From contig CAVVOX010000002.1 of NCBI GenBank assembly GCA_963749875.1, forward strand, positions 1,426,001 through 1,490,000: 64,000 bases of DNA, read 5' to 3'. Numbering within the stretch: the first letter of the stretch is position 1; every line of letters begins with the position of its first letter. Shown in pieces: positions 9,103 through 18,008 of this stretch. Below the pieces are notes generated by a model that saw only the letters and a program-made list of their open reading frames with translations, searched no databases and was not told the DNA's origin. Origin of the DNA: JAHQVI01 sp963749875 (GTDB lineage: Bacteria; Pseudomonadota; Alphaproteobacteria; Rhizobiales; Rhodomicrobiaceae). The position numbers and the translations under genes are program-made.

Positions 9103-9630
9103 GGGTGTAAAGGCGGCGTGAAGCTGGGCGAGCTGGGCTGCGACCGGGTTCGGCCGCTTTGATGGCTGCTTGACTTCGCCGCGCTCGGCCGCGTCGAAAT
9201 CGCAGATTTTCTGGTGGAGCCGGAACCCTTCCTCGATCAGCTCTCTCAGCCTTGTGGGCAGTTGAGCGAAACCGCGCGATCCGCTGACGCGCGTGATCGG
9301 CGGCAGGGCGAGAGGGTCACTCGCGCTTCCGACCGGAGGCAACGCTTCGCCATTCATGACTGCACGCCGGGCAAGAAGCCAGGTTGCGAGCTGAGTGAGC
9401 CTCGTCGTCAGGCGCATGCTTTCGGTGGCGTAGGACAGGCTGACATAGGGCGGCAGGCACTTCGATTCGCGCCGCCCCTGCCCGTCGAGATAGTTGGCGG
9501 CGGCTTCAACGAGAGCCATCCCCTCACGGAAGAGGGCAAGGAATTCCTCCTTTTCGCTCGCTTTTCTGCGGAACGGAATGGTTACATTTCCGCTACAGCC
9601 GGGCTGAGCGGTATCGGAATTCCTACTCAT
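9100..9630 (-). CDS. rcdA: RcdA-like protein (DUF1465)
   Basis: DUF1465 protein of 176 residues, homologue of Caulobacter RcdA, the adaptor that helps the CpdR/PopA pathway deliver CtrA and other substrates to ClpXP at the G1-S transition. Family hallmarks are FREGMALVEAAANYLDG, then YATESMRLTTRLTQLATWLL, and RLRELIEEGFRLHQKI near the end. The chosen ATG 9630 has GGTAAGG eight bases upstream. An upstream ATG at 9663 would add 11 residues. Its location next to rpmE is conserved in alphaproteobacteria. Confidence 0.87.
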   Translation of the reverse strand: MSRNSDTAQPGCSGNVTIPFRRKASEKEEFLALFREGMALVEAAANYLDGQGRRESKCLPPYVSLSYATESMRLTTRLTQLATWLLARRAVMNGEALPPVGSASDPLALPPITRVSGSRGFAQLPTRLRELIEEGFRLHQKICDFDAAERGEVKQPSKRPNPVAAQLAQLHAAFTP

Positions 9631-9785
9631 TACGCGAGCCTTACCAACATCGTTAACGCACAATCAGCGATAAGCCTTGCATTCGATCATCTTAAATTTC
9701 GCTTTATGAACGCAAGGGATTTTTTCGGAAATAATGAATGATGGCGGGGATGTGCACAGGCGGGCTGGGCACTCGACGCGCCTAG

Positions 9786-10626
9786 AGTCCGTGGACAATT
9801 ATCTCAGTGCGATCACGATAGCGGCAAGGTTGATCGTGGCTTTGTAGCTCAGGTCTGTTTTGTCGTATCGCGTATTCACGGATCGAAAGTCTTTGATTTT
9901 GCTAAAGTAATTCTCGATGAGATGACGCCACCGATATTTGACCCGATCGTGCGGGATCGGCTGTTTTCGATCCGCTTTTGATGGAATGACGGCCTCCGCT
10001 TCGCGCCTCTCCAGCTCGTCTCGTATAGCGTTATTGTCGAAGGCTTTGTCGCCGAGCAGAGCCTCAAATGTCAGTCCCCCGATAAGGTCCGAGGCACCGA
10101 TGCTGTCATGGCGCTGCCCTGGCCACAAGGAAAAGCGCACGAGATTGCCCAAGGCATCGACCAGCGCCAAAATCTTCGTTGTCAGGCCGCCTTTTGAGCG
10201 GCCGATGGCCTGATCGAGAGTCCCCCTTTTGCGCCGCTTGCCTTCTGATGCACGCTAACGATCGTTCCGTCGATGAGGATATATTCGAAATCGGGCTCTC
10301 CGGACAAGGCATTGAAAATGCGACCGAAAACACCGGCCATCGCCCAACGGCGAAACCGCCGGAAGATGCTGTTCCAAGCCCCAAAGCCAGATGGCAAATC
10401 CCGCCAGGGTGCGCCGGTACGAACGCGCCACAGCACGGCTTCGAGAAACAGCCGGTTATCCCGAGCCGTCACACCGCAATCGCTCGCCTTGCCCGGCAAG
10501 AGCGGAGCGATAACACTCCATTGAGAATCCGACAGCACGAAGCGTTCCCAGCGCATGCAAACCTCCCAAAAGGAAGTTTGAATCACTGTTCGAGGAAAAT
10601 GTGAATCCCTTGATTGTCCACGGGCC
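9786..10626 (-). mobile_element. IS5-family (IS427-like) insertion sequence, copy 1
   Basis: Element of 841 bp bounded by CTAG on both sides (9782-9785 and 10627-10630). The terminal inverted repeats share CCGTGGACAAT (left AGTCCGTGG, right reverse complement GGCCCGTGG). It carries one transposase split into two frames. It is inserted at the CTAG end of palindromic repeat copy C. A second, almost identical copy lies at 26472-27313. Confidence 0.93.
9799..10556 (-). CDS. IS5-family transposase, OrfA/OrfB with -1 frameshift (copy 1)
   Basis: DDE transposase encoded in two frames. OrfA (10182-10556) starts MRWERFVLSDSQW and contains the first catalytic Asp in YILIDGTIVSVHQ. OrfB (ending 9799) carries the second Asp in ALLGDKAFDNNAI and the Glu in WRHLIENYFSKIK. 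OrfB lies in the -1 frame, and a canonical slippery heptamer A-AAA-GGG sits at 10224-10230 in the OrfA phase, so a fused protein of about 250 residues is expected from programmed frameshifting, as known for IS427-group elements. All three catalytic residues are present, so the copy may be active. Confidence 0.9.
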
Positions 10627-10731
10627 CTAGCGCAACGCGCGTCCAATTGGACGCGGGAACAGTTGCGCTCGTCTTTTGATATAGATCAACTTGACCTCGT
10701 TCAATTGATTTCAATTAAACGAGGGTTGATC
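10627..10731 (-). repeat. compound palindromic repeat, copy C (short form)
   Basis: Copy reading CTAG, module 2, linker, module 1, ending GGGTTGATC at 10731. Module 2 lacks the inner GC-rich hairpin present in copies A, B, D, F and G, leaving CGCGTCCAATTGGACGCG. The left CTAG is also the insertion point of IS copy 1. Confidence 0.8.
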
Positions 10732-10754
10732 TCCCGACCTGAAGACCAAAGAAA

Positions 10755-10777
10755 AAGCCGCGGGCGCGCCGCGGCTT
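10755..10777 (-). terminator. rho-independent terminator
   Basis: Nine-base stem AAGCCGCGG / CCGCGGCTT with a five-base loop. Reading on the minus strand it runs into TTTTTCTTT, so it would stop transcription coming from the DUF1192 gene. The 125 bases between that gene and the stem contain only short open frames, none recognised. Confidence 0.7.
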
Positions 10778-10903
10778 CAGTCTCAAGGAGGCATCATTAC
10801 GATGATTACTTGATGCCAAGCTTCCGCTGAAAAACATAAGATTACGTTAATGCTCGGATGAGATTGCGCGGCGCGCAGCGAAATGAAACGCGCAGGCGCG
10901 GTC

Positions 10904-11104
10904 TCAGCTTTTGAACACCGAGTGGGCCGCGTCGCGCGACGCCGTCTTGGAGGCCAGCATCGTCTCCACGCGCTGACGCTCGGCGTCCAGAACGGCGATA
11001 TATTCCTTCAACTCCTCGACGGACAAGGCGGACAAATCCGCGCCAAGCTCGAATGCCGGCCGCTTTTTCGGCGTCTCTTCATCCCAAATCATGACTTCAT
11101 CCAA
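10904..11104 (-). CDS. DUF1192 small protein
   Basis: Protein of 66 residues containing the DUF1192 core DLSALSVEELKEYIAVLDAE followed by a short helix with R-V-E and S-R-D-A-A-H-S-V-F. Function is not established for the family. It is probably a small coiled-coil cytosolic protein. It diverges from the quinone oxidoreductase gene, a pairing common in rhizobia, so the intervening 96 bases probably hold both promoters. Confidence 0.8.
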   Translation of the reverse strand: MDEVMIWDEETPKKRPAFELGADLSALSVEELKEYIAVLDAERQRVETMLASKTASRDAAHSVFKS

Positions 11105-11200
11105 TGGTCTTGCATGGCGGTCAAAGGGCTTGCCTCGCTGGGCATGTCACGGTCTATCATGTTAGACGCGATAAATGAATTCAACGCCATGGGACCCGAG

Positions 11201-12199
11201 ATGACCAGCCTGCCCGAGAAGATGACCGCGATCGCCATAACCGAACCAGGCGGACCGGAGGTGCTTGAGCCGACCGAGATGGTGCCGCCGAAGCCCGGCG
11301 CGAATCAGATCCTGGTGAAGGTCGAGGCGGCGGGCATCAACCGGCCGGATGTGATGCAGCGCCAGGGCCTTTATCCGCCCCCGCCCGGTGCTTCCGAGAT
11401 TCCGGGGCTCGAAATCGCTGGGGAAATTGTGGCGCGTGGGGAGGGCGCCGAACGGTTCGGGATCGGCGACCGCGTCACGGCGCTGGTCACGGGCGGCGGC
11501 TATGCGCAATATTGCGTTGCCGAGGAGCAGATCGCATTGCCGTACCCGAAAGGCTTCGACGCGGTGCGGGCGGCGGCGCTGCCGGAGACCTTCTTCACCG
11601 TTTGGCACAATGTCTTTTATCGCGGCGGCCTCATGGCCGGTGAAAGCATTCTGATCCATGGCGGCACGAGCGGCATCGGGACGACCGCGATCCAGCTTGC
11701 AAAGGCGTTTGGCGCAACGGTGTTGACGACAGCGGGCAGCGCGGAGAAATGCACGGCCTGCGAGGAACTCGGCGCCGATCTGGCGATCAATTACCGTGAC
11801 CAGGATTTCGTCGAGCGCGTCAAGGACGCGACGGACGGCAAAGGCGTCAATTTCATCCTCGACATGGTCGGCGGCGATTATATTCAAAAAAATTTGAACT
11901 GCGTCGCTGAGGACGGGCGCATCCACCAGATCGCGTTTCTGCACGGCCCCAAGGCGACGGTCGATTTTACCCGGCTGATGATCAGGCGCGCCACCTTCAC
12001 CGGCTCGACCTTGCGGCCGCGACCCGTCACCGTCAAAGCCCAGCTCGCGCGCGGTCTGGAGGAGCAAGTCTGGCCGCTTCTGGAAAGCGGCAAGGTCAAG
12101 CCGATCATCGACAGCACATTTCCGCTCGAAAAGGCCTCGGACGCGCATCGCCGGATGGAGGAAAGCGCCCATATCGGCAAGATCATCTTGACGGCGTAG
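11201..12199 (+). CDS. NAD(P)H quinone oxidoreductase, PIG3 family
   Basis: Medium-chain dehydrogenase/reductase of about 332 residues without the catalytic zinc cysteines, as in the QOR/PIG3 branch that reduces quinones with NADPH. Features: N-terminal GroES-like domain with EAAGINRPDVMQRQG, nucleotide-binding Rossmann domain with HGGTSGIGTTAIQLAKA near residue 154, and the C-terminal PRPVTVKAQLARGLEEQVW segment typical of PIG3. Start is uncertain among ATG 11189, 11201 and 11222. 11201 is taken as the compromise because none has a strong ribosome site. Confidence 0.88.
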   Translation: MTSLPEKMTAIAITEPGGPEVLEPTEMVPPKPGANQILVKVEAAGINRPDVMQRQGLYPPPPGASEIPGLEIAGEIVARGEGAERFGIGDRVTALVTGGGYAQYCVAEEQIALPYPKGFDAVRAAALPETFFTVWHNVFYRGGLMAGESILIHGGTSGIGTTAIQLAKAFGATVLTTAGSAEKCTACEELGADLAINYRDQDFVERVKDATDGKGVNFILDMVGGDYIQKNLNCVAEDGRIHQIAFLHGPKATVDFTRLMIRRATFTGSTLRPRPVTVKAQLARGLEEQVWPLLESGKVKPIIDSTFPLEKASDAHRRMEESAHIGKIILTA

Positions 12200-12379
12200 T
12201 CCGAGGGGCGGTCTCGCAATCCGTTGCGTATTCGGGAATGCGCAAGAACATTTGCCCTTTTGGGCATCTGCGCATATATGCTGTTGGAAGCTTTGATGCG
12301 AACGAAGCTTTCCCTCCGCGCATCGCTAACGATAACCTTCCTGTAAGCGGCGACGTCTTGCAGGAGACGGGAGAGATTT

Positions 12380-13099
12380 ATGACACAAAAACCATTGATG
12401 CCGAAGGCCACGGCCGTGTGGCTGGTCGAAAATACAGCGCTGACATTCGAGCAGATCGCTGAATTTTGCGGCCTGCATGTGCTGGAGGTGAAGGGCATTG
12501 CCGATGGGGACGTCGCACAGGGGATCAAAGGCATGGACCCGATTTCGTCGGGCCAGTTGACGCGTGACGAGATCAAGAAGGCGCAGGACGATCCCGATTA
12601 CCGCCTGCAGCTTGCCAAATCCAAAGTCAGCATGCCGCAGATCAAAACCAAGCGCGCCCCGAAATATACCCCGCTGTCCCGCCGCCAGGACCGGCCGAAC
12701 GCCATTCTCTGGCTCTTGCGGCATCATCCGGAGTTGCGCGACTCGCAAATCATGCGGCTCGTCGGCACGACCAAACCGACGATTAAGTCAATCCGCGACC
12801 GCTCGCATTGGAATTCCGCCAATCTGCAGCCCCAAGACCCGGTCGCTCTTGGATTGTGCACCCAGACCGACCTCGATATGGAAGTCCGTAAGGCCGCAAA
12901 ACGCCTCCAGCAGGAAAATGGGCCGGTGAGCGAGGAAGCACCGGCCGAGATACAGCAATTCGGCACGCTTCGCCCTGCTGAAGAGACGGCCAGCACGGCC
13001 GAACCCTCGCCGGAGTCGGAGACAGTGCCCGAGAGCTCCGAGGAAGAGCAGGAGCTAACGGTTGAAGATGTCTTTGGCGCGGGCGAAGACAAGTCTTAA
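12380..13099 (+). CDS. trcR: cell cycle transcriptional regulator TrcR (DUF1013)
   Basis: Protein of 239 residues. Residues 1-165 match the DUF1013 family closely: MPKATAVWLVENTALTFEQI at the start, YTPLSRRQDRPNAILWLLR and TKPTIKSIRDRSHWNSAN in the middle, the last two forming helix-turn-helix-like segments. TrcR is a conserved alphaproteobacterial factor associated with RNA polymerase and cell-cycle transcription. The C-terminal 60 residues are acidic (Glu/Ser-rich) and variable. GGGAG lies just ahead of the ATG. The gene stands alone, followed by palindromic repeat copy D. Confidence 0.88.
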   Translation: MTQKPLMPKATAVWLVENTALTFEQIAEFCGLHVLEVKGIADGDVAQGIKGMDPISSGQLTRDEIKKAQDDPDYRLQLAKSKVSMPQIKTKRAPKYTPLSRRQDRPNAILWLLRHHPELRDSQIMRLVGTTKPTIKSIRDRSHWNSANLQPQDPVALGLCTQTDLDMEVRKAAKRLQQENGPVSEEAPAEIQQFGTLRPAEETASTAEPSPESETVPESSEEEQELTVEDVFGAGEDKS

Positions 13100-13165
13100 C
13101 AGCTGGATAATTCGAGTGCGCCGCAGGAACATCCATTCCTGCTCCGGTGTGAAAATGGCATTACG

Positions 13166-13290
13166 CTAGCGCAACTGTCCGCGTCCATCCCCGCCTTCGC
13201 GGGGATGGACGCGGACAGTTGCGCTCGTCTTTTGAAATAGATCAACTTGACCCCATTCAATTGGTTCCAATTGAACGAGGGTTGATCTAG
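13166..13290 (-). repeat. compound palindromic repeat, copy D
   Basis: Complete 125-bp copy with CTAG at both ends (13166-13169 and 13287-13290): module 2 with inner GC hairpin, linker tcttttgaaa, then module 1. It lies between trcR and the sulfotransferase-like gene. Confidence 0.88.
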
Positions 13291-13378
13291 AAAATACATG
13301 TCTCGAATGGTACGAATCTGATGTTCCGTACCACTCGGTTGATGTCTCTACATTGCTCGATTTGGGGGAGAGCAGGGT

Positions 13379-14209
13379 ATGAGCGATACGCTTTTTTGCG
13401 TGCTGCACGTTCCGAAATGCGCCGGCCGCACGATCGAGGTGCATTTGGGCAGACATTTGGAGGCGAGCGGCTTTTGGCGGCCGGAAAAGCGTTCGCGCCG
13501 AGTTCCCTTGGAGTTGTTTTCGCGGAAATATGATAAGCGTCTGCCGGGGCCGTCGAATGAAATCAGGGCCGTTTCGGGGCATTTTATCGGGCGCTCGATC
13601 GAACGGAATTTCCGTGGCAGACGGATCAAGCGTGTCATATTGCTCCGCAAACCGGCGGACTTGCTTCTCTCCTGGTACAACTTCAGAATGATGCGCTACA
13701 TTTCCGCAGGGCTCGCGCCCTATCCGTTCAGCCTGCATTTGCGTAGCCTGTCTCCGGATCCGGTCGCCCATTTCTTGCTGGAGCGCTGGCTCGAATTGCC
13801 GCTTTGGACAATTATGGCGATGCGTACGGCAAAGAAAGCGGAATTGTTGGATGAAGCCCTCTCGCGCTTCGATTTCATTGGCGATATTGGCGATTGCGAC
13901 CGGCTTGTTGAGCTGATCTCCCAGGATCTGCACATAGAGTCCGGGGCGGAACGGGAAAATACGCAGGAAGCGTGGCAAGAACGTGTGTCTTGGCGGCCTC
14001 TTTGCGAGGAGGATTTGAGTGATGAAACGAAGTCAATGCTCGCGGAGTTGACGGCCCTTGATGATTATTTATGGCGGCGTTGGGCGCTCAAGGAACCCGT
14101 TTCCCTCAAGGCTGCGTGCTCCCGACGCCGGTTCATTGCCCATGAAATGCAAAGGCCCTATTTTGAGCTGCGACGGCGTCGCCGGCGGTCTAAGCGCCCC
14201 AATAATTAG
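13379..14209 (+). CDS. sulfotransferase-family protein
   Basis: Protein of 276 residues resembling PAPS-dependent sulfotransferases, which put sulfate on sugars or other acceptors. A 5'-phosphosulfate loop HVPKCAGRT sits at residues 10-18, and a 3'-phosphate site with the pattern R-K-P-A-D-x-L-L-S-W lies near 90-99. The C-terminus is strongly basic. No partner genes (PAPS synthesis, glycosyltransferases) are nearby, so the acceptor is unknown. It is flanked by a repeat copy on the left, has somewhat lower GC than its neighbours, and may be acquired. The family call rests on two motifs only. Confidence 0.6.
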   Translation: MSDTLFCVLHVPKCAGRTIEVHLGRHLEASGFWRPEKRSRRVPLELFSRKYDKRLPGPSNEIRAVSGHFIGRSIERNFRGRRIKRVILLRKPADLLLSWYNFRMMRYISAGLAPYPFSLHLRSLSPDPVAHFLLERWLELPLWTIMAMRTAKKAELLDEALSRFDFIGDIGDCDRLVELISQDLHIESGAERENTQEAWQERVSWRPLCEEDLSDETKSMLAELTALDDYLWRRWALKEPVSLKAACSRRRFIAHEMQRPYFELRRRRRRSKRPNN

Positions 14210-14369
14210 TTGGAATGGGAAATCGATATGGCGCGGCAATAGGCCCATGGTCAGGAATTTGTGTCCTGACAGGGGGGGAGATCGGATTGGCGCAAGGTTG
14301 CATGGAGCGACGGACGGGCCAAGTCGGATATGTCCGGGCAATTTCATGCGTGCAGGCTAAGGAGGGCTA

Positions 14370-15285
14370 ATGGTTGCCGAGGCGGGGAAGGGGCACCCGA
14401 GCGGGCCGGAGTGGCACGACAGAATGGCGCCGCTGCGCGCCTTCTTCCAAAGCCTGCTCTGGGAACGCACGATTGTCACGCTGATCATTGTCAATGCCGT
14501 CGTCTTGGGACTTGAGACGAGCCCGACCATCGTGGCTCGGATCGGCGACGGAATCCGGCTTGTTGACACGGTCATCCTGGGGATCTTCACGGTCGAGATC
14601 ACCTTGCGCATCCTGTCTTTCGGCCGGGCGTTCTGGCGCGACGGCTGGAAGTTCTTTCGATTTCGGCATTGTCGCGATCGCCTTGACGTCGGCAACGGGC
14701 GGCTTCGCCGTCCTGCGCTCGCTCCGCATCATCCGGGCATTACGCCTGATCTCCACGATCAAATCCATGCGGCGCGTCATGGGCGGCATGCTCCGGGCAA
14801 TTCCGAGCATGGGCGCGGTCGTCACGCTTCTCGCACTGATCTTCTATGTCGGCGCCGTCATGGCGACCAAGCTTTACGGCGCCGAGCACCCCGAGCTTTT
14901 CGGGACGCTGGGGCGCTCGTTCTATTCGCTTTTCCAGGTAATGACGCTGGAAGGCTGGGCGGACAATTTCGTCAATCCCGTATTGACGACGCACCCTTAC
15001 GCCTGGATTTTCTTCATCATCTTCATGCTTGTGACCAGCTTCACCGTCCTTAATCTCTTCATCGGCATCATCGTCGATGCCATGCAGAGCGAACAGGAAG
15101 CCGAACTGGACATGGACCGCGCGCGCAAGGAGGCGGAGCTGAATCGGCATCGCGCGCGTTCCGAGGCGAATTTCGACACGATCATAGCCGAGCTTCACGC
15201 CTTGCGCACCGAAGTGATTGCGCTCCGGCAGGAAGCCGCGCCGGCACGCGATGGCGGCAGTCCACAAAACGAAACAGACAGATGA
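14370..15285 (+). pseudogene. voltage-gated ion channel (NaChBac-like), frameshifted
   Basis: Four-domain-like single-repeat cation channel, six transmembrane segments with a pore, broken by one extra base. The first frame (from 14370) covers S1-S3 up to FWRDGWKFF. The second frame resumes at FDFGIVAIAL and covers S4 with regularly spaced arginines (LRSLRIIRALRL), the pore with selectivity-like motif TLEGWADNF, S6 and a C-terminal coiled coil. Removing one T from the run at 14655-14657 restores a continuous protein of about 305 residues. Whether this is real or a sequencing indel cannot be decided here. Sodium or calcium selectivity is not inferable with confidence. Confidence 0.85.
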
Positions 15286-15316
15286 GGTCACGGGCGACTC
15301 GCGATAGGTTCGGTTC

Positions 15317-16111
15317 ATGAAGCAATATCTGGATCTGCTCAGTCTGGTTCGCCGGGAGGGCATTGAGCGTGCCGACCGCACGGGGGTCGGCACGATCGGC
15401 ATTTTCGGCCATCAGATGCGTTTCGATCTGGAAGAGGGCTTTCCGCTTCTGACGACGAAACGGCTGCACCTGAAGTCGATCATCCACGAGCTTTTGTGGT
15501 TCCTCTCCGGCTCCACCAATATCCGCTATTTACGCGAGCATGGTGTCAGGATCTGGGATGAGTGGGCGGACGATGCAGGCGAGCTCGGGCCGGTCTACGG
15601 CAAGCAGTGGCGCTCCTGGGCGGCGCCCGACGGCGGGACGATCGATCAGATCGCCGATCTTGTCGAAGGGTTGAAGACCGAGCCTCACTCGCGCAGGCAT
15701 ATCGTTTCCGCATGGAATCCGGCCGAAATCGACGGCATGGCTCTGCCGCCATGCCATTGCCTGTTTCAGTTCCACGTTGCAGGTGAGCGTCTGTCCTGCC
15801 TGCTCTACCAGCGCTCGGCCGATATTTTCCTCGGCGTGCCGTTCAATATCGCGTCCTATGCGCTGCTCACCATGATGATCGCGCAGGTGACCGGATACCG
15901 GCCCGGCGAATTCATCCATACGATGGGCGATGCCCATCTTTATCTCAACCATCTCGATCAGGCGGATCGCCAGCTTCAGCGGGAGCCGCGCGCATTGCCG
16001 CGCATGATCATCAATCCGGAAGTTCGTTCGATCTTCGACTTCGTCTATGACGATTTCCGGCTCGAAGGTTACGAGCCTCATCCGCACATCAAGGCAGAGG
16101 TTGCGGTTTGA
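15317..16111 (+). CDS. thyA: thymidylate synthase
   Basis: Converts dUMP to dTMP using methylenetetrahydrofolate. 264 residues, the same length as E. coli ThyA. The catalytic Cys146 lies in LPPCHCLFQF, and the folate and dUMP sites (RRHIVSAWNP, QRSADIFLGVPFNIASY) are intact. The stop TGA overlaps the ATG of folA (TGATG), the classical thyA-folA translational coupling by which the dihydrofolate made by ThyA is recycled. Confidence 0.98.
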   Translation: MKQYLDLLSLVRREGIERADRTGVGTIGIFGHQMRFDLEEGFPLLTTKRLHLKSIIHELLWFLSGSTNIRYLREHGVRIWDEWADDAGELGPVYGKQWRSWAAPDGGTIDQIADLVEGLKTEPHSRRHIVSAWNPAEIDGMALPPCHCLFQFHVAGERLSCLLYQRSADIFLGVPFNIASYALLTMMIAQVTGYRPGEFIHTMGDAHLYLNHLDQADRQLQREPRALPRMIINPEVRSIFDFVYDDFRLEGYEPHPHIKAEVAV

Positions 16112-16647
16112 TGCACGGGTCCGGGCCGGTCGTTGCGCTTATTGTGGCCGTTGCGGAGAATGGCGTTATCGGCCGCGACGGCAAGATGCCCTGGCGGATC
16201 CCCTCCGAAATGAAGCATTTCCGGCGGATTACGATGGGCAAGCCGCTTATCATGGGGCGTAAGACGTTCGCCTCGCTGGAGAAGCCGCTCGAAGGCCGCG
16301 ACGATATTGTTCTGACGCGCAATCGGGATCATGCTCCCAAGGGAACGATTGCGGTCGAAAGCGTCGAACAGGCGCTGAAAGTCGCAAGCGATTGCGCATT
16401 GGCCCGGTCCGCGGACGAAATCATGGTGATCGGCGGCGCGGAAATCTACGCCTTGCTTCTCCCTCATGCGCAGCGGCTCTATCTGACGCGTATCCATGCT
16501 GACCTGGAGGGCGATATCTATTTTCCCGAGATTGACCTCTGCGGCTGGGTCGAGTGTGAGCGCAGCTATCATCCCCGCGAGACCGGCGATGAGTATGATT
16601 ACACCGTCTCAGTGCTGGAGCGGCGCGACGGAACCCCCGCGCCCTGA
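16111..16647 (+). CDS. folA: dihydrofolate reductase
   Basis: NADPH-dependent reductase regenerating tetrahydrofolate for ThyA. About 178 residues. Motifs are VAVAENGVIGRDGKMPW (substrate and Met20 loop), ITMGKPLIMGRKTFASL and VIGGAEIYALLLP (NADPH-binding Gly-Gly). The ATG at 16111 shares a base with the thyA stop. A TTG one codon upstream is less likely. Confidence 0.97.
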   Translation: MHGSGPVVALIVAVAENGVIGRDGKMPWRIPSEMKHFRRITMGKPLIMGRKTFASLEKPLEGRDDIVLTRNRDHAPKGTIAVESVEQALKVASDCALARSADEIMVIGGAEIYALLLPHAQRLYLTRIHADLEGDIYFPEIDLCGWVECERSYHPRETGDEYDYTVSVLERRDGTPAP

Positions 16648-16877
16648 CCATTGACGGGGCGTCACACGAACGCCATATCGATAGATCGTTTTCACGTTTT
16701 GAGCGTGTGACACATTTGCATCAAACGGCTGCCTACGTTAAACCCACCTTCTTCAAGGACACGCTGGGCCTGCTCGGCCGGTTCGATCGTGTCGCTTTGA
16801 AGCTCTTCGCAACTCTGTGTTAACTGCGTTCGACGAGGATGGCGTCTTTCGTCGGGGAGCGGTAGAGGACCAAAAAT

Positions 16878-18008
16878 ATGCCCTGGAGTAGTCAGAATGG
16901 AGGCGGCGGCGGCGGCTGGAAAGGCGGCGGTGGCCCATGGGGACAAGGACCGTCGGGTGGCGGCCATTCGCCGGATTTGGAAGAGCTTTTGAAACGCAGT
17001 CAGGACCGTCTTAAGCAGGCGATGCCGGGCGGCGGCATGGGAGGCGGCCTTCTTGCCCTCATCATTGTCGTGGCCCTGGCGGTCGTCGGTTTCTACGCCT
17101 TCACGGTGAGCGTTCAGCCCAATCAGGAAGGCGTCGTCCTTCGTTTCGGCGAGCTCAATCGCAAGCTGACGCCTGGTCTGAAATTCCGCTATCCCTATCC
17201 CGTCGAGACCGTCTATCTGCCTGCGGTCACCAATATCAACCGCGTCGAAGTCGGAATGCGGACGACGGCGAGCAACACGATCTTCGGCAGTCCGGGCGGC
17301 GATGTCCAGGTCCGTGACGTTTCCGAGGAAAGCCTGATGCTGACCGGCGACGAAAATATCGTGGACGTCGATTTTGTCGTGCTTTGGCGCATCAAGGACG
17401 CCCCGGCTTTTCTGTTCAATATTCAGAATCCCGAAACTGGCGTTAAGGACGTCGCCGAAAGCGCGATGCGCGAAATCGTCGGCCAGAACGACATCCAGCC
17501 GATCCTCACGCGGAGCCGCCGCGAGACCGAGGAGGCCGTTCAGAAGTTGATGCAGAAGACGCTCGACGAATATGGCGCGGGCGTCGAGGTCACCCAGGTG
17601 CAGCTCCAGAAGGTCGACCCGCCGCAGGAGGTCATCGCCTCATTCCGCGATGTTCAGGCCGCGCGTGCGGACCAGGAGCGCCTGCAGAATGAAGCGGATG
17701 CCTATGCGAACCGCGTCGTCCCGGAGGCGCGCGGTGATGCGCAGAAGATCTTGCAGGCCGCCGAAGCGTATAAGGAGCAGTCTGTCGCCGAAGCCGTCGG
17801 CCGAACGCAGCGTTTCCTCAAAGTCTATGAGGAATATGCAAAAGCGCCGGAGGTCACGCGCAAGCGCATGTTCCTTGAGACAATGGAGCGCGTGCTTGGC
17901 AAGACCGACAAGATCATTATCGACAACACCGCCCTGGGCTCCGGTGTGGTGCCCTATCTGCCGCTAAACGAGTTGAACCGCACTCAGCGGACGAGTGGAG
18001 GTAAATGA
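16878..18008 (+). CDS. hflK: membrane protease regulator HflK
   Basis: SPFH/band-7 protein of 376 residues that assembles with HflC into a cage around FtsH in the inner membrane and restrains its proteolysis. A Gly-rich N-terminal region (residues 7-30) is followed by one transmembrane segment near 57-77 (LLALIIVVALAVVGFYAF). The SPFH domain follows with QPNQEGVVLRFGE and RYPYPVETV, then a helical C-terminus. GAGG precedes the start. It is translationally coupled to hflC by ATGA. Confidence 0.96.
   Translation: MPWSSQNGGGGGGWKGGGGPWGQGPSGGGHSPDLEELLKRSQDRLKQAMPGGGMGGGLLALIIVVALAVVGFYAFTVSVQPNQEGVVLRFGELNRKLTPGLKFRYPYPVETVYLPAVTNINRVEVGMRTTASNTIFGSPGGDVQVRDVSEESLMLTGDENIVDVDFVVLWRIKDAPAFLFNIQNPETGVKDVAESAMREIVGQNDIQPILTRSRRETEEAVQKLMQKTLDEYGAGVEVTQVQLQKVDPPQEVIASFRDVQAARADQERLQNEADAYANRVVPEARGDAQKILQAAEAYKEQSVAEAVGRTQRFLKVYEEYAKAPEVTRKRMFLETMERVLGKTDKIIIDNTALGSGVVPYLPLNELNRTQRTSGGK

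Noticed and set aside
10883..11200. N-terminal extension of the quinone oxidoreductase
   Set aside because: The open frame continues upstream across the DUF1192 gene, but the residues do not match the family, which begins near 11201.
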